The notes under the pieces: generated by a model
What the model saw: only the letters and a program-made list of their open reading frames with translations
Told to the model about the DNA's origin: nothing
Databases searched by the model: none
Translations under genes and position numbers: made by a program
Shown: positions 43,110 through 50,392 of the stretch, piece by piece
How positions within the stretch are numbered: position 1 is the first letter of the stretch
Layout: every line of letters starts with the position of its first letter
Origin: Candidatus Roslinia caecavium
Lineage (GTDB): Bacteria; Bacillota; Clostridia; Monoglobales; Monoglobaceae
Direction: 5' to 3'
DNA length: 64,000 bases
Assembly (NCBI GenBank): GCA_904419955.1
Contig: CAJFTO010000007.1
Location: 1-64,000, forward strand

Positions 43110-43196
43110 ATCGTCAACTCCTTTTAACTCCCCTGCATAGTCTAAAGCTTAGTATAGGATATGTTAAACGAGAGACAAATATTACTAAAACGTAAG

Positions 43197-43538
43197 TTAC
43201 GCTTCCTCGGTCTCAGACTCCTCTAACGGAGCGACTTCGGCTTCTTTGCCCTTGCCTTCTTTTACAAGACGGCTGATAGCGCTCTTTTCTATCGTTATGA
43301 AAGACTTTGTCGTTCCGATACCGGTCTCGAGGCAGACAAGGTTGTCCTTGATCCTGGTTATCTTGCCGTGGATGCCGCCTATCGTGGCGATCTCGTCGCC
43401 GACCTTAAGAGCCGCGATCATGTTTTGGAGCGCCTTCTCTTTCTTCTTCTGAGGTCTTATCAGAATGAAGTAGAAGACTACCAAAATCAATACCATCATA
43501 ATGATCGGCATAAAATTCGCCATAGCTTCTTGACTCAT
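43197..43538 (-). CDS. yajC: Preprotein translocase subunit YajC
   Basis: A 113-residue protein with a single N-terminal transmembrane helix (IIMMVLILVVFYFILIRPQ) and the cytoplasmic RPQKKKEKALQNMIAALKVGDEIATIGGIHGKI signature. It accompanies SecD and SecF. First gene of the minus-strand series yajC-TIGR04086-SCIFF-maturase-HD-secD-secF. AGGAGG precedes its ATG. Confidence 0.95.
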   Translation of the reverse strand: MSQEAMANFMPIIMMVLILVVFYFILIRPQKKKEKALQNMIAALKVGDEIATIGGIHGKITRIKDNLVCLETGIGTTKSFITIEKSAISRLVKEGKGKEAEVAPLEESETEEA

Positions 43539-43569
43539 AATCTATCCTCCTATTACAAATAATATTGCT

Positions 43570-43598
43570 ATTATAACCTTGGTGGAATTATTTTGCAA
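43570..43598 (-). promoter_or_regulatory. Promoter of yajC
   Basis: On the minus strand TTGCAA (43598-43593), 17 bases, TATAAT (43575-43570). Start near 43563, 25 bases from the ATG. Confidence 0.7.
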
Positions 43599-43733
43599 TA
43601 CCTTTTTGCTATTTTGTTGCCGTTTTGAGCTACGCGAACCCCGCCGCGCGAATTATTTACCGAATAACGAGCCGCGTTTACGCTTGCTATTGTGCAATAT
43701 TTACAGCCGTGCGGCGAAGAGGCGAAAGTTCTA

Positions 43734-45458
43734 TTATTTCTCGCTGAGCGCTACGAGCTCGCGGTATATCCCGGCCTCGCCTTTAAGCTCGTCGTGCGTT
43801 CCGGACTGGACGATACGTCCGTCCTTTACGACGAATATAACGTCCGCGTCTTCAATTGTAGACAGGCGGTGCGCGATAACTATTACGGTCCGGTTTTTCA
43901 TAAGGTTCTCGATACTCTTTTGGACTATGGCCTCGTTCTCGGTATCGAGCGCCGAGGTCGCCTCGTCGAGCAGGAGTATGGGCGCGTTTTTAAGAAACGC
44001 CCTCGCGATGGCGATCCTCTGCCGCTGACCGCCAGAGAGCGTCTCGCCGCGTTCGCCGACTACGGTGTCGTAGCCGTTCGACAGATTCGATATAAACTCG
44101 TGGGCGTTCGCCGACTTCGCGGCTTCGATTATCTCGGCGTCGGTCGCGCCCGGTTTTCCGCAGGCTATGTTCTCCTTGACGCTCGCGTCGAAGAGGTACG
44201 CGTCCTGAGGCACGTAAGAGAGCATATTTCTAAGTTCGCCGAGAGGTATGGAGTCTATGTTCTCGCCGCCTATGTATATAGCGCCCGAGTCGATCCTGTA
44301 GAATTTGGGGATCAGCTTTACGACCGTGCTCTTTCCGCCGCCGCTCGGTCCCGCGAGCGCGGCCGTCGTATTCCTTTTTACCTTAAAACTGAGTCCGTCT
44401 ATAACGGGCGCGCCGTCGCCGTAGCTGAAGCGTACGTCCTTAAATTCTATGTAGGCGTCCGGGCTTCCGCTTTCCATGTTCTCGGTTACGGCGTCGGATT
44501 CCTTGTCCGTATCCCAGACCTCGTGGATTATATCGGCCGCCGCGACCGACTCCTGCATCATGCCCCACGAAGTCCCGAAATTCAGCAGCATACTGCTGAC
44601 GTTGCTCTGCACGGTCAGGATGGCGAAGACGGTTCCGAAGTCGGTCGTGCCCATAGCCGCCATGACCGCGCCGATCGCGATCAGGACGAAGTTGTTTAAA
44701 AAGTTGAGCAGGTTGCTGATACTGCTGAGCGTTCCGATCCTCGAGATCCTCTTTATCCTGAGCGCGGCGGTCTCGGAGTTCGCGCGCTCGTATCTGTCTA
44801 CGGCGGCTCCGCCCGAATCGAACAGTTTTATTACTCTGAATCCCGCGACCAGATCGGACAGGCGGCTCAGGAGCGCCGACTCGCTCCGCTGTATCCTGCC
44901 GCCCAGCTCGCGCAGAGACGCGGCGTATTTTACGTTGATCGTCACCGTGAGCGCGCAGGTTATCAGCGAGAGAAGTCCTATCCTAAGATCCATGGCAAGT
45001 ATGAATACGCAGGAAGCGGCGCCGCCCACTATTGCGGTCATGAAGTTGGGACAGTGGTTTGTGTAGGCCTGTTTCATGTTCTCGACGTTGCTGTTCAGCC
45101 TGAATATGCTGTCGGCGCTGTGGTTCTTGTCGTAGTATTCCACCGGCAGAAATTCCATATGCCGGAACAGATCGCGGCGCATGTCGTACATTATGTATCT
45201 GATAGAGCGCATGTTGAAAAAACCACTCAAGACGCTCGCCAGGAATACCGCGACCGCGGCTATCCCGATAAAGATCGCCGCTTTGAACGAGGCGAGATCC
45301 ATAGAGGTGACCGAGTTGACCACGTCTCTGTTGACCAGCGCTATGAGCATATCGCCCAAAAAGGACAGCCCGACGTCCAAGACCAGCGTGATCCAGTACA
45401 TATATTTAAATCTGCCCATCAGAGAAAAACAGCTTTTCAGGCCGCGTATCACATTCAT
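43734..45458 (-). CDS. ABC exporter half-transporter, second of a pair
   Basis: A 574-residue fused permease-ATPase. Six transmembrane helices (about 15-310) precede a nucleotide-binding domain with Walker A GPSGGGKST, Q-loop SYVPQDAYLFDASV, signature LSGGQRQRIAIARA, Walker B ILLLDEATSALD and H-loop IAHRLST. All catalytic motifs are intact. It follows the other half-transporter by about 30 bases, so they probably form a heterodimer. Such pairs export peptides, lipids or drugs. Neighbouring SCIFF makes a peptide cargo conceivable, but no peptidase domain is fused. Confidence 0.92.
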   Translation of the reverse strand: MNVIRGLKSCFSLMGRFKYMYWITLVLDVGLSFLGDMLIALVNRDVVNSVTSMDLASFKAAIFIGIAAVAVFLASVLSGFFNMRSIRYIMYDMRRDLFRHMEFLPVEYYDKNHSADSIFRLNSNVENMKQAYTNHCPNFMTAIVGGAASCVFILAMDLRIGLLSLITCALTVTINVKYAASLRELGGRIQRSESALLSRLSDLVAGFRVIKLFDSGGAAVDRYERANSETAALRIKRISRIGTLSSISNLLNFLNNFVLIAIGAVMAAMGTTDFGTVFAILTVQSNVSSMLLNFGTSWGMMQESVAAADIIHEVWDTDKESDAVTENMESGSPDAYIEFKDVRFSYGDGAPVIDGLSFKVKRNTTAALAGPSGGGKSTVVKLIPKFYRIDSGAIYIGGENIDSIPLGELRNMLSYVPQDAYLFDASVKENIACGKPGATDAEIIEAAKSANAHEFISNLSNGYDTVVGERGETLSGGQRQRIAIARAFLKNAPILLLDEATSALDTENEAIVQKSIENLMKNRTVIVIAHRLSTIEDADVIFVVKDGRIVQSGTHDELKGEAGIYRELVALSEK

Positions 45459-45490
45459 TCCGCCGACTCCTCCTTTCGCTTTGGTCTAAA

Positions 45491-47239
45491 TCATGCGTTT
45501 CCCTTATTCTGGAGCGCCGCGTACGCGCCGCCGCGCTTCATCAATTCGTCGTGCGTTCCGCATTCGCATATAACGCCGTCTTGTACTACCGCTATCCTGT
45601 CCGCGTTCATTATCGTCGAGAGCCTGTGCGCGACGACCAAAACGGTCTTTCCGTCGCTTAAGTTATCGAGCGCCTTTTGAACTTCGGCCTCCGCCTTGAC
45701 GTCCAGCGCCGAAGTCGCTTCGTCCAAAAGCAGGATAGGCGCGTTCTTGAGCATGGCGCGGGCTATCGAGATACGCTGGATCTGACCTCCCGAGAGACGG
45801 CAGCCGCGTTCCCCGACGACCGTGTCGTAGCCGTTTTCGGTCTCCGTTATGAAATCGTGCGCGTACGCCGCCTTAGCGGCCGCGATCACCTCTTCCCTGG
45901 TAGCGTTCTCCTTACCCATAGCGATATTGTCGTAGATGGATATAGGGAACAGATACGCCTCCTGCGAGACGTACGAGATCAGTCCGCGCGTGGACTTTAA
46001 AGAGCTGTCGTTTAGATCGACGCCGCCTATGAGTATTTTCCCTCCGGTCGGGCGGTAAAAGCCGCAGACAAGCCCTAAAAGCGTGCTCTTGCCGCAGCCG
46101 CTCGCCCCCGCGAAGCCGACCGTTTCGCCTTTTTCGATATCGAGGGCGATCCCTTTTAAGACCGGCTTATCTTCCTCGTAGCCAAAGCTTACGTTCTTAA
46201 AGCTTACAGCCGGCGCGCCGTCCGGGAGTTTGGTCAAGACCGCGTCGCCCTCCGGTTCGGAAGGTTCGTTTATGATCGAGAACACTCTATCCGCCGCGGC
46301 CGCGGCGTATCTTAAGTTGAAGAACATGGACGAGGCGCGCATAAGCGGCGAGAGCGTTTGAGTAAGCAGGGTAGAAAACGCGACGAGCGAACCGAGCGTT
46401 AATTCGCCCTTAAAGCACATATACCCGCCCGCGATCAGACAGATGAGCGTCGGTATATTTCGGGCGAGCATAAAGACCGCGCTGCCCTTGTATTGATACT
46501 TGTCGTTATTGAGCGCCATATCCGTGGCGCGTTTTATCCCGCTGTTATATTTATCCGAGAGGGTATCCTCGAGATTGTATGATTTTACTACAGAGATCCC
46601 TCCCGCCATATCCGCGACCGTGTTGCTGACCATGCCGAGATATTTCATGTATTTTTTAGAACCGCTCTTAAACGGAATGGAAAAGCTCGCCCCGAGCGGA
46701 ACCAGGATAGGGATCGCGGCAAAGCAAAGCAGGAAGAGGGGCGGGTTTAGCGTAATCAGATATATCGTGTAGAATATAAACGAAAACGGCAGCTGCATAA
46801 GCTGTATAAAGTCGCCCTCCATAAACCCCTGAACCGTATTCGCGTCCGAACTCATTTTAGACAGGATCTCCCCGCTCCGGTTGGAGGTCATGTAGCTCAT
46901 CGGCAGACTCTCGACCTTTTTGGCGCTGTCGAGTTTGATATCTCTGATTATCCCGGTCGAGAATCTTCCGGCCGCGTAACGGGTAAAGTAGACGGACAAC
47001 ATAACGATCCCTATAATAACGAGGGCGCGCAAAAAGACCGGAAGGATACCGGCCGTATCTCCGCTCTGCGCCGAGTCTACGATCTCGCGCAGACAGTCCG
47101 TCTTCTCGACTTCCAAATATGAGCATAACACTGAAGCCGCGGCGGCGAAAACCGCCCACGGGAAATATCTGCGCGCGTATATTACCATATTCTTAAGATT
47201 TTTGTGATTTCTTTGTTTTTTTGCAGTTTTATCGTTCAT
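45491..47239 (-). CDS. ABC exporter half-transporter, first of a pair
   Basis: A 582-residue fused permease-ATPase with six helices (about 20-320), Walker A GASGCGKST, signature LSGGQIQRISIARA, Walker B ILLLDEATSALD and H-loop VAHRLST. No N-terminal C39 peptidase is present. It is the promoter-proximal member of the two-gene operon. Its sequence is only moderately similar to the partner at 43734, as usual for heterodimeric exporters. The substrate is unknown. Confidence 0.92.
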   Translation of the reverse strand: MNDKTAKKQRNHKNLKNMVIYARRYFPWAVFAAAASVLCSYLEVEKTDCLREIVDSAQSGDTAGILPVFLRALVIIGIVMLSVYFTRYAAGRFSTGIIRDIKLDSAKKVESLPMSYMTSNRSGEILSKMSSDANTVQGFMEGDFIQLMQLPFSFIFYTIYLITLNPPLFLLCFAAIPILVPLGASFSIPFKSGSKKYMKYLGMVSNTVADMAGGISVVKSYNLEDTLSDKYNSGIKRATDMALNNDKYQYKGSAVFMLARNIPTLICLIAGGYMCFKGELTLGSLVAFSTLLTQTLSPLMRASSMFFNLRYAAAAADRVFSIINEPSEPEGDAVLTKLPDGAPAVSFKNVSFGYEEDKPVLKGIALDIEKGETVGFAGASGCGKSTLLGLVCGFYRPTGGKILIGGVDLNDSSLKSTRGLISYVSQEAYLFPISIYDNIAMGKENATREEVIAAAKAAYAHDFITETENGYDTVVGERGCRLSGGQIQRISIARAMLKNAPILLLDEATSALDVKAEAEVQKALDNLSDGKTVLVVAHRLSTIMNADRIAVVQDGVICECGTHDELMKRGGAYAALQNKGNA

Positions 47240-47386
47240 AGCAAAGGTATTTTATCATATTTAATAATTACAGTCAAGAAGAAATAGGCAAAAAAACAAA
47301 CTTTTTGGCCTGCGTTAGCCGGTATATGAGGGGGAATCATTTATTTTTTGGCATGAGATGAAATGATGATAATATTAGCGTTTTAG

Positions 47387-47413
47387 ATAAAAAAGACGCG
47401 CTCGTCGCGCGTC
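47387..47413 (-). terminator. Terminator of the alcohol dehydrogenase operon
   Basis: On the minus strand GACGCG-loop-CGCGTC is followed by TTTTTTAT. It is 13 bases after the stop of the last gene. A second stem AGAGCC/GGGCTCT with a T tract on the plus strand (47429-47455) lies within the gene's 3' end. Confidence 0.75.
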
Positions 47414-47425
47414 CGTATGTGTTAT

Positions 47426-47776
47426 TCAAGAGCCTCGACCAGAGGGCTCTTTTTTGGAGATCACAGTTTTGACCATATCCAAGGGCATGGGAACGTCTTT
47501 TTCTTTAAAATATTCTTTCTTGACGACCCTGACCGTTCTTTTGGTCTCGTAATCTATTACCGGCACGATAACGTAGTCGCCTACGCAAATGCTGTCGTCA
47601 TCGGTTCGATAATAATATTCTTTTCCGTAGTCGTTGAACACGACGCTCAAATATATATATTCGTCGTCCATGAGACCCTTGCCGTATATGTTTTTGGAGA
47701 ATAAGGAACCGAACCAGCCGAAAGTATATATAAGAGTCCCGAGATCGTCGATGAGCTCGTTCCATTCTTTAGGCAT
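47426..47776 (-). CDS. Unknown 116-aa protein, last gene of the dehydrogenase operon
   Basis: I do not recognise it. It begins MPKEWNELIDDLGTLIYTFGWFGSLFSKN, then SVVFNDYGKEYYYRTDDDSICVGDYVIVPVIDYETKRTVRVVKKEYF, a small beta-rich protein with a conserved-looking GDYVIVPV stretch. No signal peptide. It lies 18 bases downstream of another unknown gene and has no good ribosome binding site, so it may depend on coupled translation. It could be an immunity-like or adaptor protein, but there is no direct evidence. Confidence 0.65.
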   Translation of the reverse strand: MPKEWNELIDDLGTLIYTFGWFGSLFSKNIYGKGLMDDEYIYLSVVFNDYGKEYYYRTDDDSICVGDYVIVPVIDYETKRTVRVVKKEYFKEKDVPMPLDMVKTVISKKEPSGRGS

Positions 47777-47794
47777 GCCGTATCTGTTATAGCT

Positions 47795-48367
47795 TCACCG
47801 TATACGCTTTATGGTTTTGCCCTCGTAAAATACCAATATCTCGACCTCTGGGGTATCCGGGTCGTATTTTGAATTATCTTCGCCGAAATACTGGAACAAA
47901 AGAGAATATTCGTCAATAAAAGAAGAGGCGTTATGAGGAACATAGTACGTATTCGTAAAGCTTCGTATATCGCCTAATTTTCTGTTATAAATAATTTCTT
48001 CATTTATTCCGTCTATGCATACGTATTCGGCGTACCCGGGATCTTTATCGGGAGACGTGTAAGAGATCTTGATTTTTTCTATTCGCTTAAAACTTGGCAG
48101 TATCAAGACCCGGTACACGTCGGAACTCAGTTTGGGTACGAACATATATCTATCGTTGTTTAAGCGATCGTCGTATTTTTCGTAAAAAACCTCGCGGATA
48201 ATTTCCTCGACCTGTTCCGCGCTTGTAGGGGAGTCGAGTCGGTCTAAGATCGCTTTTATTTCGGTTTCATATCCGTTTTCTGACTCGCCGTTTCTGACCG
48301 TGTTTTCAAGGTCGGTTTTATTGAACAGCTTTTCGATAAGGCGTAACTTTTCACGACTGACTTCCAA
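47795..48367 (-). CDS. Unknown 190-aa acidic/basic protein downstream of alcohol dehydrogenase
   Basis: I do not recognise it. The first 75 residues are helical and charged (REKLRLIEKLFNKTDLENTV), the rest looks beta-rich with aromatic residues (YAEYVCIDGINEEIIYNRK, SSFIDEYSLLFQYFGED). It has no signal peptide or membrane helix. It starts with TTG at 48367 behind GGGGAGG, 17 bases after the dehydrogenase stop, so it belongs to the same operon. Function cannot be stated. Confidence 0.7.
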   Translation of the reverse strand: MEVSREKLRLIEKLFNKTDLENTVRNGESENGYETEIKAILDRLDSPTSAEQVEEIIREVFYEKYDDRLNNDRYMFVPKLSSDVYRVLILPSFKRIEKIKISYTSPDKDPGYAEYVCIDGINEEIIYNRKLGDIRSFTNTYYVPHNASSFIDEYSLLFQYFGEDNSKYDPDTPEVEILVFYEGKTIKRIR

Positions 48368-48384
48368 TAGGAAAACCTCCCCGG

Positions 48385-49554
48385 CTAAAGCGCAAGCTTA
48401 TATATATTGACTATATCGTCGGCGTCAAGCTCGACAAAATGCCCCTGAGAGCCGCCGCCTATCTCTGCCGACTGCTCGGCCATAAGACGGAATTTGCTGT
48501 CGTCTATACCCGCCTCGTTCAGTTTTGTGACCAGACCCAGGGAATTAAGGAAGTTCTCGAACGCCGCTATACCGCGGAGCGCGGTCTCCTCTTTGTTAAA
48601 ATAGTTAGGCTCGACGTTGAATACCTCCGCGGCGAATCTGAAGAATCTGTCCACGTCGTGCTTGTATACGTATTTCATCCACGCCGGGAAGATTATGGCG
48701 AGCCCTGCGCCGTGCGTCATGTCGTAGTGCGCGCTCAGCTCGTGTTCTATGTTGTGCGAACCCCAGTCGCCGACCCTGCCGGTGTTTAGCAGATTGTTGT
48801 GCGCTATCGAGCCCGCCCATGCGATCTGCGCCCAAGTATCGTAATCCCTTGATCCGTTTGCAAGCTTAGGCGCGTTGTTTATCACCGTTTTCATCGTCGC
48901 CTCAATAAGGCGGTCGGTGAATTCGACGCCTTTTGTGTTGGTGAAATACCTCTCGGCAAGATGCGCGAATATATCGGCGCATCCCGCCGCTATTTGGTTT
49001 TTGGGCAGAGAATAGAATATCTCGGGGTCTATTATCGCGAATTTGGGGTACATACACTCCGCGTGCAGGCCGCGTTTTATGTTCCCGTCCTCGTTGGTTA
49101 TCACGCTGCAATCGCTGCTCTCGCTCCCCGCGGCCGGGATGGTCAGAACGACTCCGACCGGAAGCGACTTTTCGGGAACGCTTTTCCGAGCGTGGAAATC
49201 CCAGGCGTCGCCGTCGTGGAGCGCGGTTATGCCTATCGCCTTAGCCGAGTCTATAACGCTGCCGCCGCCTACCGCCAGGATAGCGTCCACGCCGTTTTCC
49301 CTGCAGATACGCGCGCCCTCTCGGACGAGAGACAGACGCGGATTGGGTTTTACCCCTCCCAGTTCTATGTATTCGACGCCCGCGTCCTTAAGCGATTTGA
49401 TTATCCGGTCGTAGAGACCGTTTTTCTTGATACTCCCGCCGCCGTAGTGCAGAAGGACCTTCGAACCGTACTTTTTGATCTCGGCTCCCGCGGCGAGCTC
49501 GGTCTCTTTGCCGAATATTATTTTCGTGGTGTTGTTATAAATGAAATTATCCAT
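48385..49554 (-). CDS. Iron-containing alcohol dehydrogenase (butanol dehydrogenase-like)
   Basis: About 389 residues, group III metal-dependent alcohol dehydrogenase. NAD(P)-binding GGGSVIDSAKAIG, and metal ligands in ADIFAHLAERYF and HNIEHELSAHYDMTHGAGLAI. The closest family is YqhD/BdhA-type NADPH-dependent aldehyde/alcohol dehydrogenases, reducing aldehydes to alcohols in fermentation. The ATG at 49554 is preferred to one 12 bases upstream, since GGAGGT precedes it by six bases. First gene of an operon with two unknown genes. Confidence 0.93.
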   Translation of the reverse strand: MDNFIYNNTTKIIFGKETELAAGAEIKKYGSKVLLHYGGGSIKKNGLYDRIIKSLKDAGVEYIELGGVKPNPRLSLVREGARICRENGVDAILAVGGGSVIDSAKAIGITALHDGDAWDFHARKSVPEKSLPVGVVLTIPAAGSESSDCSVITNEDGNIKRGLHAECMYPKFAIIDPEIFYSLPKNQIAAGCADIFAHLAERYFTNTKGVEFTDRLIEATMKTVINNAPKLANGSRDYDTWAQIAWAGSIAHNNLLNTGRVGDWGSHNIEHELSAHYDMTHGAGLAIIFPAWMKYVYKHDVDRFFRFAAEVFNVEPNYFNKEETALRGIAAFENFLNSLGLVTKLNEAGIDDSKFRLMAEQSAEIGGGSQGHFVELDADDIVNIYKLAL

Positions 49555-49594
49555 ATTTACCTCCAAGACTATTATGCGTTGATCATAGATACAT

Positions 49595-49621
49595 ATTATA
49601 TCATAACGCTTGAAAAGTCAA
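49595..49621 (-). promoter_or_regulatory. Possible promoter of the dehydrogenase operon
   Basis: On the minus strand TTGACT (49621-49616) and TATAAT (49600-49595), but with a short 15-base spacer. Weakly supported for that reason. Confidence 0.4.
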
Positions 49622-49705
49622 TGAGCTTTGCATAACGCCGTTCTGTTTAGGGTTAATTTTTACATTAACTTAATATTAATTTATCATATAACCAAGCGGT
49701 TTGTA

Positions 49706-49734
49706 TTGACAAATCGACGCGGGGGTCTTATAAT
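49706..49734 (+). promoter_or_regulatory. Consensus promoter of the MarR-efflux operon
   Basis: TTGACA (49706-49711), 17 bases, TATAAT (49729-49734): a perfect consensus sigma-A promoter, expected to need repression. Confidence 0.85.
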
Positions 49735-49748
49735 ATTCAAGTAATATA

Positions 49749-49763
49749 GTTAAGCAGTTTAAC
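49749..49763. promoter_or_regulatory. Palindrome downstream of the efflux promoter, candidate MarR operator
   Basis: GTTAA-GCAGT-TTAAC, starting 15 bases after the -10 box and so just after the start point. A related half-site (AAGTTAAG) precedes the adaptor gene near 50377. It fits the size and place of a MarR-family operator. Confidence 0.5.
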
Positions 49764-49825
49764 TTTTTTGATATTGGGGCGGCTGATAGAAGATACCGGC
49801 CGATTATAAAGGGAGATTGGGAAAT

Positions 49826-50287
49826 ATGATGAAGAATGGAAATATGGACGAGGGATTTTTTATTTTGGCGCCCAGAGTGGGCAAGAAGTTTTTCGGCGAG
49901 GGCGACGAGTTTAAAGATCTGTACGGAAGCGAGCTTGCGGTGCTTAGAATAATCAGCGGCAGTTTAGCGGCCGGAGAGCCGATGACCGTATCGGAGATCA
50001 GCGAGATGATAGGCGTTACCAAATCGGCGGTGTCGCAGGTTATTTCTTCACTTGAGGAAAAGGGGTATACATACAAGATAAAATCGGAAGAGGATAAGCG
50101 AAGAATGTATTTGGCCTTGACCGACGACGGAGAGCGGATCATGGAAGATATAAACAGGGTCTATAAAAAAAGACTGAACTATATCAGGAAAAATTTTGGC
50201 GAAGAAGAATTTGATGAATTCGTCAGGTTGTTTATAAAATATATAGAATTATGTGATAGTATAGATTGGAAAAACGTAAAAATATAA
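49826..50287 (+). CDS. MarR-family transcriptional regulator
   Basis: About 153 residues, winged helix of the MarR type: MTVSEISEMIGVTKSAVSQVISSLEEKGYTYKIKSEEDKRRMYLALTDDG carries helix-turn-helix, wing and the DxR.R.L.LT hallmark. The ATG at 49826 is chosen, GGGAG lying ten bases upstream; an alternative TTG start at 49817 is weaker. It leads an efflux operon and probably represses it, released by a ligand that the pump exports. Confidence 0.88.
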   Translation: MMKNGNMDEGFFILAPRVGKKFFGEGDEFKDLYGSELAVLRIISGSLAAGEPMTVSEISEMIGVTKSAVSQVISSLEEKGYTYKIKSEEDKRRMYLALTDDGERIMEDINRVYKKRLNYIRKNFGEEEFDEFVRLFIKYIELCDSIDWKNVKI

Positions 50288-50392
50288 AATCGATCTATTT
50301 TGATAAAATAAACGGCGGAGATAGACGGGGCGGCGGACCTGCGAACCGAACCATGGAATCTAATATCGTATTATTAAGTTAAGGGGAATAGC

